A stretch of 64,000 nt of DNA, taken from Simmondsia chinensis (Eukaryota; Streptophyta; Magnoliopsida; Caryophyllales; Simmondsiaceae). The notes under the pieces were generated by a model, which did not search any database, was not told the origin of the DNA, and saw only the letters and a list, made by a program, of their open reading frames with translations. The stretch spans positions 9,064,501 through 9,128,500 of the forward strand of contig JAGTTD010000008.1 of NCBI GenBank assembly GCA_018398585.1, written 5' to 3'. The position numbers were made by a program, and so were the translations under genes. Below are positions 10,039 through 19,728 of the stretch, one piece after another; positions within the stretch are counted from its first letter, which is position 1, and the number at the start of each line of letters is the position of its first letter.

Positions 10039-10105
10039 ATTATCAAATCGAAATAAACAGGGTTCTGATACCAATTTGTAAGGAAAACTTAAACAAATCT
10101 AGTAT

Positions 10106-10118
10106 GCTCTGATACCAA
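10106..10118 (-). promoter_or_regulatory. primer binding site of the deleted copia
   Basis: TTGGTATCAGAGC on the - strand, two bases after the 5-prime LTR, is complementary to the 3-prime end of plant initiator tRNA-Met. A second similar motif, TTGGTATCAGAACC, lies about 40 bp further into the leader (about 10060-10075). Confidence 0.8.
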
Positions 10119-10120
10119 TT

Positions 10121-10699
10121 TGTTACGAATAAAACTTAATGCGGAAGCGTAAACCCTGGTAGCTTGATTCTATTCAAATAATATAACTCACGCAAAACGA
10201 GAAGTAAACAAATATGGAGAAAGAAAGAACAAAACAAGAACACACAATATTTATGCGGAAACCCCTCTACAATCAAGAGAGGAGAAAACCACGGGCGGAG
10301 ATGGAGATTCTTTATTAACTGAACGAAAAATTACAACGACACTTCCCAAACGAGATATATGGAAGAATTACAATCACTCCCTCTGAACTCTCGTAGCACT
10401 CAAATATCTTGGAGGAATTACGAAGTCACCTCTTTTTCTTAATGGCGGCTCACACGCTCTTTGATTGGATCAGAATGGGAGAAACTTCTCACCAAATAGC
10501 GAAACCCTAAACCCTTATTTATAGAAAATAATTAGGGCCGGCGCCACAAGGCTTCCGATCGATCGGCGCTCAAAACTTCCAAAACACTCCGAATCTTTCC
10601 TTAAATCACCCGATCGATCGGCATTCCCTCCCGATCGATCGGTGACCACACGGCAGCCCCATATAAAATAAAATAAGTAATTTGAGACATAACCTAATA
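10121..10699 (-). repeat. 5-prime LTR of the deleted copia
   Basis: A 579-bp LTR very similar to 7668-8283. It contains CTATAAATAAG on the - strand and three CCGATCGATCGG palindromes at 10555, 10610 and 10631. It lacks the segment holding two of the five palindromes of its partner. Confidence 0.88.
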
Positions 10700-10861
10700 G
10701 AAACAATTATCCTTCCACCTCAAACTCTTTTCTTTATAATTAACACTCGGCACACCCTTATTCTTATGTTATTAAACCAAGTTGGCAACTTGCTTCGTTT
10801 TGGAAGAATCTAATGTGTCTATTTATATTAGTTGTATTTAGCTGTTATAATTGTAACTTTA

Positions 10862-11229
10862 TGATGGTGCAGCCTGCATTACCATTGTTGTTGGCGGGTG
10901 TTGGCTAGTGGCATAGCCTGGATGCGACAACAGGAAGAGTTTGATTTCTATAGGATTGGTTTTAGTTTTAAGATTTTATTTGTAATTATCTTTTTTAGTC
11001 TTTTACTCTTAGTCAACTAACTCCTCTATTTAAACAAGAGGAAATCTAGGGTTTTAGCATTCATAATTTCAGATTTTATTCAAAAGTTTCTAGTGTTTTC
11101 TCTCTTTCTTGTGTTTTGAGAAATTGAGCAACTTTTTCCTTCTTGTTTTATTATTTTCATAATAAACGTAAAGGGAAGGGTGTTGAACCTTCCCATTTCC
11201 AAATTTTCCACTTTTTATGCGCTACATCA
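10862..11229 (+). repeat. 5-prime LTR of gypsy element 1
   Basis: Starts TGATGGTGC and ends CTACATCA, directly before the primer site. A TATA-like CTCTATTTAAAC is near 11023 and a possible poly(A) signal, AATAAA, near 11161. The partner at 15489-15854 differs by scattered substitutions and small indels. Confidence 0.88.
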
Positions 11230-11230
11230 G

Positions 11231-11243
11231 TTGGTATCAGAGC
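11231..11243 (+). promoter_or_regulatory. primer binding site of gypsy element 1
   Basis: TTGGTATCAGAGC, one base after the LTR, complementary to initiator tRNA-Met. Confidence 0.85.
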
Positions 11244-11267
11244 TCAGAACGACTTTTGGGATGGCCC

Positions 11268-12582
11268 ATGGGTGACAGAGGTACGCCGCCGTCGGAGACG
11301 TTTCTGAGCAAAACGTACAAGGGCGGAACGAGAGGAGATTCGAGGATATGGAAGAGAGATTCCGGCGAATCGAGCATTGCTGATTCAATTGGGGGCAAAT
11401 CCCAAGCAGGCACCGGAAATCCAGCCCCAACACCCGTCGACAGAGAGTGACAATGATGAGACAGATGGGAGCTTCCAAATCCCGTTCTCGGATGCTGAAT
11501 TACCGGATCGGAGGCTACGAAGGCATCCCTCGAATATCGGCAACACCGCTGATTTTGATGATCAGAGGTGGGAATCCAGTCTCCGGATTGAGATCCCGGA
11601 GTTTAATGGAGGAGGACTCCCAGATGATTTCTGGCATTGGTTTGTTGCAGTGGAGAAGGTTCTCGGGTTCAAGGAGGTGCCGGAAAGGAAGCAGGCACCA
11701 TTGGTTGCTACCCGGTTAAGGGGTAGAGCCGCCGCCTGGCAGCAACAGCTAAAACATATGCGGCTTCGTCAGGGAAAGATGAAGATAAAATTGTGGGAGA
11801 AGATGAAGAAACGTATGAGAGGCGCCTTCCTACCTCACAATCACGCCAAGGTGATGTACTAGCGTTTGTAAGGGTTGCGTTAGGGCTCTATATCTGTGGA
11901 GGAGTACACGGCAGAGTTCCACTCATTGGTCCCCAGGAATGACTTGGCGGTGACGGGAAAGCAATTGGCGGATCACTATATTGGTGGATTTAAGGAGTCT
12001 ATATAGAAGGTGTTGAACATGTTCGATATATTTTCCATTTCAAAGGAAAGCCAGAGAGCCTTGAATGTTGAGCAGCAGTAAAGACATCGCCAAGTTGGAG
12101 GGGCTTGGGAAACATAGGTTGGTAGAAGAGAACAAGTGAGAGCACCGCCAAACCAAAGCAAACAGAACAGTCAGGTGATCGCCAATACTGGTAAGCCGAC
12201 AACTCAGGACTTGGCAAGTACTTCAAGAACCCATTGCTTCAAGTGTGGAGATATGGGACACCATGCTGTTAAGTGCCGTAAGGGTGATAGACTCAGCAAG
12301 GGTCTTTTCATCAAGAATTTTCACGGAAAAGATGGCAGGGTTAGTGAGGAGGAAACCCAGACTGAGTTGGCGTCACTAAAAGAAGACGTTGTGGTAGGTG
12401 ACGAAGGATGCCCACTTGTGGTTAGGCGCTCTTGTTTTGCACCAACAGAAGAACTAGGAGATGGATGGCTAAGGAATAACATCTTCCAGACCACCTGCAC
12501 TATTGGCGGTAGTGTATGTCGCATGGTGACAGACTCGGGAAGTTGTGAGAACATAATTTCGAAGAGGCAGTCACCAAGCTAG
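11268..12582 (+). pseudogene. gypsy gag and protease
   Basis: The frame opens MGDRGTPPSETF at 11268, shifts frame before 11377, and continues LIQLGANPKQ. The retrotransposon gag core follows (LRIEIPEFNGGGLPDDFWHWF, then LVATRLRGRAAAWQQQ at 11580-11760). Stops follow near 11860 and 12004. A CCHC knuckle, CFKCGDMGHHAVKC, lies at 12235-12276. The aspartic protease active site DSGSCENII is at about 12532. Gag forms the particle and the protease matures it. This copy is broken by at least two frame changes and several stops. Confidence 0.8.
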
Positions 12583-12584
12583 GG

Positions 12585-13766
12585 TTGAAGATGGAAGCTC
12601 ACCTAATACGTCCATACAAGTTATCATGGCTCAAAAAAGGAAACAATTTAACCGTGTCTAAACGACGCTTGGTCAATTTTTTGATTGGGTCGAAGTACAA
12701 GGATGGAGTTTGGTGTGACGTGGTCACCATGGACCCTTGCCATCTGTTGTTGGGGAGCCCGTGGCAATATGATAGGAGTGCAGTACATGATGGAAAGAAG
12801 AATACTTATAGCTTTGTCTTCGAGAGAACATAGATTATCTTTTTACCCAAGAAGGATGAGGCGCCTCGAGCTATAATAGCTAATGTCCAGGGCAGAGCTA
12901 TGTTCACCACGGAGGTTGGCGAAATCCAGATCATCTTCATGTTGATTGGGAAGGACAGTAACGTGAATCCAAGGGAGATACCGAGTGAGGTTTCCGCCTT
13001 GCTGAGTGAGTTCGGTGATATCTTTCTGGAGGAGTTACCCAAGTAAACTACCGCCATTAAGAGATGCACAACACCGCATTGATCTGATGCCAAGGGCTAC
13101 TTTGTGGAAGATGCCTCACTACCGTATGGTTCATCTGAGCATGAGAAGTTGAGACACCAAGTGGAGGAACTGCTCGCCAAGGGGTTTATCAGTGAGGGTT
13201 TGAGTCCTTGTGTAGTACCAGCTCTGTTGACATAAAAAAAGGACGGTAGTTCGCGGATGTGTGGCGACAGTAGAGCAATCATCAAGATCATGGTGCAGTA
13301 TTGATTCTGCATCCCAGGGTTGGATGACCTGCTTTATCAATTATAGAATTCCAAGGTGTTCACGAAGCAAGACTTGAAGAGTGGGTACCATCAGATTCGG
13401 ATCTCACCTGGAGACGAGTGGAATATCACCTTCAAAACACTAGAGGGACTTTATGAGTGGCTGGTCGGGCCCTTCGGATTGTCCAATGTGCCAAGTACCT
13501 TCATGAGATTTATGAATCAAGTTCTGCATTCTTTCATTGCGAAATTTGTTGTCATCCACTTCGATGATATTTTGATTTATAGCCAAGATCGAGTTGAGCA
13601 TATGAAGCATCTCAAGGAAGTGCTGAGTACCTTACAGAAACAACATTTGTTCTCTGTCTTGAAGAAGTGTGAGTTCATGACAGATCGAGTAACCTTCCTT
13701 AGCTTTGTTGTATCCAAGGATGGTATAGCCATTGATGAAGGGAAGATTGCCGCCATCCGAGACTAG
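12585..13766 (+). pseudogene. gypsy protease C-terminus and reverse transcriptase
   Basis: HLLLGSPWQYDR near 12740 ends the protease region. A linker with LLSEFGDIF and [17 protein letters not shown] leads to RT. The frame at 13356-13766 holds [29 protein letters not shown] and the catalytic FDDILIYS at about 13560. Stops near 12832, 13044, 13232 and 13764 break it. FDD in place of YVDD is usual for gypsy RT. The tether to RNase H is shortened after 13780. Confidence 0.8.
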
Positions 13767-13969
13767 CCCCAGCCGAGAACCGTTGGCAAAGTCAAGAGTT
13801 TCCACGCCTTGGTCTCATTCTATAGACCCTTTGTTCCGAACTTCAGCTCCATCATGGAGCCTATCACTGATGGTATGAAAGGAGTTCCTTCACTTGGACT
13901 CCACAAGCAACTACCGCCTTCAAAGAGGTAAAGCAAAGGTTGGCCACAGCACCGGTGTTAAACCTACCG

Positions 13970-14250
13970 GATTTTTAGAAGACGCTCGAGCTATACACGG
14001 ATGCCTCCAAGATGGGCATTGGTGTTGTGCTTAGCCGAGAAGGGGGGCCTATCACATACTTTAGTGAGAAACTCGATGGGAGTGGGTTCAACTACACACT
14101 GATAAACTCTCGGACCGACACACCAAGTGGGCAACCTACATATAAGTCTTCCGCTTTGTCATAAAGCAAAAGTCAGGCGTGCTGAACAAAGTGGCGGATC
14201 CTCTGAGTTGGCGGAGTCTCATTCTTTCTCAACGCTAGGTTACCGTGACC
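13970..14250 (+). pseudogene. gypsy RNase H remnant
   Basis: TLELYTDASKMGIGVVLSREG at 13982-14045 carries the first catalytic Asp (YTDAS). ITYFSEKLDG follows, then a jump to DTPSGQPTY and ADPLS. Roughly 120 bp of the usual sequence, including the HTDH region, is missing. Confidence 0.7.
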
Positions 14251-15420
14251 GAGTGTGAACAGTTGGCGGGTCAGTACCACGATGATCCCACTTTGGTGAG
14301 ATTTGGCGTGAAGTGCAATCCAGTTCTATTCCCTGTTACTCCATTCATGACGGGTTCCTTTTCAAGGGCAACCATCTTTGTGTTCCGAATTCGAGTCTAC
14401 GGCTTAAGATCATTGAGGAAAAGCACAACGCAGGGCATGTGGGACGAGATAAGACGCTACAGCTCATTAGCGCAAACATTTAGGCCGACTTTGCGTAATG
14501 AGGTTAAGAGGTTTGTCAAGCGTTGCTGTATATGTTTAGTATCGAAAGGCGGAGTGACAACGTAGGCCTTTACATGCCTATATCGGTTCCAAGTTAGCTT
14601 TGGACGGATGTGAGCATGGACTTTGTGCTGGAATTACTAAGAACTACAAGCGGAGTTTATTCGATCTTCATTGTTGTGGATCGCTTCTCTAAGATGGCCA
14701 CTTCATCGGGTGTAAGAAAGCCACCAACCCCGTCCACATCGTAGGGTTGTATTTTCGGGAAGGTTACAAGCTTCACGGGTCGCCGACAAGCATTGTCTCC
14801 GACAGGGACATCCAATTCGTGAACTACTTTCGGAAGGCATTGTGGAAGATGGCGCACACCTTCTTTGCCTTCAGCACGGTTCACCATCCTCAGATTGATG
14901 GCCAACTGAGGTAACAAACTGCTCATTGGGGAACTTGCCTCATTGTCTTATTGCTGGCACATCAAGGGCTGGGAGCAAAAGCTTTACCAAGTAGAGCTCA
15001 CCTACAATAGCTCGGTTAACAGGACTATGGGTGTCCGCCATTCAAGATCGTCTATGGTTTTGGGCCGAGAGCTCCGATTGATTTGGCGCCAGTCCCGAAT
15101 CTTACTCGTCATAATAGCAAGTCTGAAGACTTCATTTCAAATCTCCAAGATATACATAAGTAGACACGTGCACATCTCCTGGAAGCTTGCGCCAAGTATA
15201 AATTAGTAAGTGACAAGCACCCGCGCCAGGCCCAATACCAAGAAGGTGAACAAGTATAGGCCATCCTCACCAGGAAACAATTTCTAGGTTGAGAATACTA
15301 CAAGTTGACGGCATGAAAAATCGGATCTTTGAAGATCATCGGGAAGTTCAACAACAATGCCTACCGTGTTCAGTTGCCATCCGGTATGAGGACTTCTGAG
15401 ATCTTCACCTAACTCCATAC
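14245..15420 (+). pseudogene. gypsy integrase remnant
   Basis: The zinc-binding end with FVKRCCICLVSKGG lies at about 14508-14550. It is followed by a frame-broken catalytic core: VDRF and HFIGCKKA near 14680, IVSDRDIQFVNYF near 14790, and TVHHPQIDGQ near 14878. The C-terminal part, QVELTYNSSVNR at 14978 and YRVQLPSG at 15362, is present in other frames. Integrase inserts the cDNA. This copy has more than five stops. Confidence 0.75.
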
Positions 15421-15488
15421 TTTAGCGACAATGACCCTGTGGTTGACACGGCGAATTCGAGGGCGAATTCTCTCGGGCCGGAGGAGGA

Positions 15489-15854
15489 TGATGCAACCAG
15501 CATTATCATTGTGGATGGTGGGTAAGAGTTGGCGGGTGTTGGTTGGCGGCATAGTCTGGACAGGGCAAGAGGAAGAGTTTGATTTCTAATATGATTGATT
15601 TTAGTTTCCAGATTTTGTTTGTAATGATCTTTTTAGACTTTTATTCTTAGTCCACTAGCCCCTCTATTTAAAGAAGGGTTTTAGCATTCATAATTTCATA
15701 CTTAATTCAAGAGTTTCTATAGTATTCTCTCTTTCTTGGATTGTGAGAAATTGAGCAACATTTTTCCCCTTGTTTTATTATTTTTGTAATAAAATTAAAG
15801 GGAAGGAAGTTGAACCTTCCTGTTCCCAAATTTTTCACTTTATGCACTATATCG
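15489..15854 (+). repeat. 3-prime LTR of gypsy element 1
   Basis: Starts TGATGC after the purine tract GGAGGAGGA (15479-15487) and matches 10862-11229 throughout with moderate divergence. Its last bases read TATCG in place of CATCA. Confidence 0.85.
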
Positions 15855-15995
15855 TATGACTTACCCAGAAAAAAAAAAAAATGAAACTTTTATGCCCCTA
15901 TATATGGTCATTCTGCTCCTGTAAAACCATATCAAGTTTAATACAAAAATTAGAACTCATTAATGACTCTCTTTCTCGTGGTAGATTGTCACTAT

Positions 15996-16537
15996 TAGGG
16001 ATGGCAATGGGGCGGGGCGGGGCGGGTACGGGGGGCGCCTCCTCCATACCCGTACCCGCCACCCAAATTGTATACCCGTACCCGCCACAGGTATGAAGTG
16101 GGTACCCGTACCAGCCCCGACGGGTACAAACCCATACCCATACCCATACCCGCCCCATTACCCTCGGGTACCCAACGGGTACCCATTTCCCGCCCGTACC
16201 CACTCCTACCCGCTTCGTACCCACCTTGTTACCTATCCATTGTCCAACTTATTACACATAAAATTATTTAATTTTTTCCTTCAATAATAACCATGACTTT
16301 ATAACTATAAATTGCCTGAGAAATATATTTTATATAAAATAACACAACGGGGATATGCAGGTATGGGGAAGAGCAGGGCAGATACATGCGGGTACGAGGC
16401 GGGGCGGGGCGGGTACAAGTCTATACCTGTACCCACCCCATACCCGTGATCGTTACCCACATCATCTATACCCATACCCGTCTCAAACGGGGCGGATACC
16501 CACGGATAATGGGTTTTACCCTTTTTTTCCATCCCTT
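15996..16537. mobile_element. hAT-type MITE rich in GGGTACCC-like repeats
   Basis: A 542-bp element begins TAGGGATGG and ends CCATCCCTT, imperfect terminal inverted repeats with one mismatch at the last base. It is flanked by perfect 8-bp direct repeats, GTCACTAT, at 15988-15995 and 16538-16545, the duplication length of hAT elements. Both subterminal parts are packed with GGGCGGGTAC and its complement around an AT-rich centre. Such repeats bind transposase in hAT elements. No transposase is encoded. The open frames here are translations of the repeats. Confidence 0.85.
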
Positions 16538-16545
16538 GTCACTAT

Positions 16546-17134
16546 CTTTAGTTACATGATCAATTCCGTAAAAGAAAGGATAACATTATTATTACTATAG
16601 TAAGAACATAGTTTTCGAAGCAATTTTATGACTCTCATTTTTTGCATGTTATGTCATTTCTTTGAGAATAACACAAATACAAATTTTATAAACACAAAAA
16701 ATTAGCCAAACGGCTCATCAAACCCCCTGTCAAGTTATATCAAAAACTCTATTCTCATATTTGACAATGAAAACTTTGAATATTAGTGTTCTCTAGTGGA
16801 AATCCTATGCAACTTCCAAGGTCTTTCGATATTTTGAATTAGAGATCTGTGAATATGAGGGCTCCGAAGTGCTACGAAAAATTGATAGAGGCGAAGAAAA
16901 AGGAGTACTAACAAAATGTGATGAAAGATGCTATTCGTCACTTAAGGTGTAAGTAGATTAGTGTTTCTTAGTAGTTTGGGTGCTAAAGTCTGAAATATGC
17001 TTGACCGCTTCAAAGATGAATACTTACGGTCTTCCAAAGTTCAATTAATTTTCAATCATTATGGCAAGATTTTGATAATGTAATCTTGAAGGAGAATGAA
17101 AACATTATAATACATTGTTTGTAGGGTTCTTGAA
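16546..17134. other. unique sequence between elements
   Basis: AT-rich sequence with short broken frames and no recognisable gene. It is the left target flank of the LTR element that starts at 17135. Confidence 0.4.
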
Positions 17135-17674
17135 TGTTATGACCCGGGAATCTAAGGCGTGAGCTGGAGGTGGCTGTGCTGCTGAGGTGTTCTGGTGGGT
17201 AGCTGCTGCTTGTGGTTGTTGCTGTTGGTTGTTTGTTTAGCTTAAGAAGATGTAATATTTGGTTAAGTGCTGCGTTGTAGTAGCTGGCTGCGTAATGTAA
17301 TAAGCTGCAGTAGAAGCTTAGCTGGTAGTAGTTGGTGGTTGGTGCCATGCTCAAGCGGCAATGTGTTAGGCATTGTAGCAGTTATGTTAGTTAGATATTT
17401 TCAGTTGATCTAGATATTTTCCTTGCTTAAGTCGGTTGCCAGGCTTACTTGATTCAATGTAATAGATCTTGTTATGTAAGTAGTATAAATAGGAAGGCTC
17501 TAGCTTGTAATCTCATTACTTTGATGAATGAAAATTGATATCTTTGATATCTCTCTCTCTACTTCTCATCTCCTTTCACTTCTTATCTCATCTAAACTCT
17601 AAATTCTCCCCTCATCTCATACTCTCACTATCTCAACCTAGGTTAAGATCCAAGAGTAATCTTGAATCTTAACA
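17135..17674 (+). repeat. 5-prime LTR of the pol-less element
   Basis: Starts TGTTATGACC and ends CTTAACA. A TATA box, TATAAATA, is at 17484-17491, with a CT-rich stretch downstream in the expected R/U5 part. Confidence 0.92.
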
Positions 17675-17675
17675 A

Positions 17676-17689
17676 TTGGTATCAGAGCC
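17676..17689 (+). promoter_or_regulatory. primer binding site of the pol-less element
   Basis: TTGGTATCAGAGCC, one base after the LTR, complementary to initiator tRNA-Met. Confidence 0.85.
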
Positions 17690-18693
17690 TTGGTTTGCTT
17701 TCGAATCAAGCTCTAAATCAGTAAAAACTACAAAATCTGATTGATTGTGTGCAATTAAACAACAAAAGTAGTTTTGATACTGATTTAGTTCAGCTTTATG
17801 CGATCAAGAATTCAATTCTGAATTCTGAACTTGAAGAGTTTATTGAACTGCAAGTGCCTGGGAGTTGCTTTCGGTTAGGATAAATTTGATTGAGTTACAT
17901 TGAAGAAAGTTTAATTGATCAGTATTTGTTGACAACATTCAACATCAAAGCTAATTCAAATTGAGTTCAGTACAGTTAATCAAGCATTAGCGGCTGAAGT
18001 TGAGTGCCAGAGCATAATTGATCATGATCAAATATTCATCTGATCAGTTGGAGAAGTAAGTTAAAGTGAGTTGTTGGATCAATCTGATGCTTGATCAGAA
18101 TTAGTAAGATCAGCTTAGCAAGCTGAATTGAGGTGATTTCAGGTTCTATAATTCAGTTGTTGAGGTTGAGGTAATAGATTCTGAACTTCTATGCCACATT
18201 TGATCAGAATCCATTCCTTTATTGCTGATTTGTGATATAATTTGTGTTAATAAGCATAGAAGTGGTGAGAATTCAGTTGATTCTTAAGAATATTATGTTA
18301 CTGAGTTGAGATTTACTTAGACGCGAATCTGACATTTAACTGAGAACCGAAAGTGAAGAAATCTGACTTCGTTCTTGAAGATTGTGGTGAATCGTGTGTT
18401 TAAATCATCATTACAGACAAAGATTGAACCAATTTCAGATTCTTAGTCTGAATTATTCAAGAAAGCATCACTGTTAGGGTTCGTTCGCAACTTCTACAAG
18501 TTAGGGGTTCGCATTCAGGGCGATTGTGGAACCGATAGCAGGGGATTGTTTTGTGGTAACAAAGGAGTAGAACTTCATTAATCAATCTGCTATTGAACAG
18601 TTGCGAAACAAGTCTCACTCTTCTACGATTTTTGAACTTGTATTTCTGTTAACTGAGCTGTTTCAGATCGAAGTATTGTTGTTCATTGCAAAT
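17690..18693 (+). other. long leader of the pol-less element
   Basis: About 1 kb without a long frame, between primer site and first ORF. It contains many TGATCAG, TTGATCA and TTCAG words, several of them palindromic. A packaging or dimerisation role is possible but unproven. Confidence 0.4.
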
Positions 18694-19470
18694 ATGGCTG
18701 GTATAATTGATGATAGCTCTGGTCAATCTGTGATGAGTGATCCATGGGAGAAAATAAAGCAAGAATTGAGACAAGAATGCGAGGAGTTTTGGCAGAAAAT
18801 GAAACAGGCAGCAGACGAAGAGTTTTGGCAGAAAATGAAACAGGCAGCGGACGAAGGGCTGCAGCAAATTTTGGATCAACAGTATTCAGCTCATCAGTTT
18901 ACAAACATCAATCGAGATGGTGCTGGTATTCTTGATGCAAATGAGTTCCCTGAGCTAAGGGATAGCGTTATACAACAAGAGTTCAATGCTGAGCAAAATA
19001 AGAAGATTAGAGTGGGATCGGCTGCCGTTGAAGATGAAGTAGACCATGGTAATGTCGAAACTGATGAACACAAGTTAGAGGAACCCGAGGTTGAACAAGT
19101 TGATCATTATGAAGGCTCTTTGCTAGAGTCAAAGTATTTTGAAGATGATGAGCTCCAGCAAGATTTGCTTCCGGAATGGGAATACGATTCATACGTCAAG
19201 AGAATGATAAAGAAAGCAAAGAGTAAAGTCAAAAGGAACCATCTAAACGAAGCATTGAAAGATTTTTGGGGTGAAAAGAAGTTGACAAAGCAGAAATTGA
19301 GGCATGAGCTTGTGTTTCAGCCTAAGATGCTTGAGAAATTGCAAGAACTAACTAAAGCTCCTAATTTTACCAATCTATATGCTAGTATACAAGGGTTGGA
19401 TATAACAGAACCTCTAATTTCAATTGGGGAAGTTGATGTTACTGCGGTAGTAATAATGATAGCACCATAA
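18694..19470 (+). CDS. unknown ORF A of the pol-less LTR element
   Basis: I do not recognise this 258-residue protein. The ATG at 18694 (MAGIIDDSSGQS) is preferred to the non-ATG opening of the frame at 18601. It is strongly charged: a Glu/Lys/Gln-rich N-terminal part likely to form coiled coil, an acidic middle (residues 110-165), and a basic stretch, KRMIKKAKSKVKRNH. Twelve codons, EFWQKMKQAADE, are repeated exactly in tandem from a 36-bp duplication. Position, right after the leader, and charge fit a gag-like role, but no gag domain or zinc knuckle is seen. The same frame continues after three stops into ORF B. Confidence 0.4.
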   Translation: MAGIIDDSSGQSVMSDPWEKIKQELRQECEEFWQKMKQAADEEFWQKMKQAADEGLQQILDQQYSAHQFTNINRDGAGILDANEFPELRDSVIQQEFNAEQNKKIRVGSAAVEDEVDHGNVETDEHKLEEPEVEQVDHYEGSLLESKYFEDDELQQDLLPEWEYDSYVKRMIKKAKSKVKRNHLNEALKDFWGEKKLTKQKLRHELVFQPKMLEKLQELTKAPNFTNLYASIQGLDITEPLISIGEVDVTAVVIMIAP

Positions 19471-19728
19471 GATGTGTTAAGCACTTCTCTAAGGCATCCT
19501 GATACTCAAAATCAGCATTTGATTTGTGCTGGAAGTAATATACTTGATACATTGCAAGGTTCTCGGAGTGGAGAAATGGTGTATTCAAATACACACTCTT
19601 ATGACGAGTTGCCTCCTGATCCGAGAGAAGATACTTAAGGCTATGTGAAGCTGAAAAGAGTCAATTTTCTACTGAAAAGAAGTAGTTGAGCTGCGAGAGT
19701 GCGTTTCAAGGTTCAACAAAGGCGAAGC

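Larger units (their letters stand above)
7668..10699 (-). mobile_element. Ty1/copia retrotransposon, internally deleted (Tnt1-like)
   Basis: Two LTRs (7668-8283 and 10121-10699) flank about 1.8 kb on the - strand: primer site, gag, protease and a scrap of the RNase H end. Integrase and RT are missing, whereas a normal copia interior is 4 kb or more. Both LTRs run TGTTAGG to TAACA on the element strand (the right one reads TA instead of TG at its outer edge). No matching 5-bp target duplication is visible, because the left flank is leader sequence and the right flank differs. The + strand copy ending at 28621 belongs to the same or a close family. Confidence 0.88.
10862..15854 (+). mobile_element. 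Ty3/gypsy retrotransposon, complete layout but decayed
   Basis: LTRs of 368 and 366 bp flank a primer site, gag, protease, RT, RNase H and integrase in the gypsy order on the + strand. Each domain is recognisable but broken by stops, frameshifts and small deletions. Both LTRs start TGATG; the left ends CATCA and the right has decayed to TATCG. The flanking 5-mers (CTTTA and TATGA) do not match, so the target duplication is lost or the ends are altered. A related, more deleted element lies at 58761-63237. Confidence 0.9.

Noticed and set aside
15898..16287. Several overlapping open frames rich in Gly/Tyr/Val or Pro/Tyr
   Set aside because: They are translations of the GGGTACCC-type repeats of the MITE in all frames.
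18910..18950. EF-hand-like stretch NINRDGAGILDANEF in ORF A
   Set aside because: The spacing and first acidic position do not fit a full calcium loop and no second hand or helix pair is present. Probably chance.
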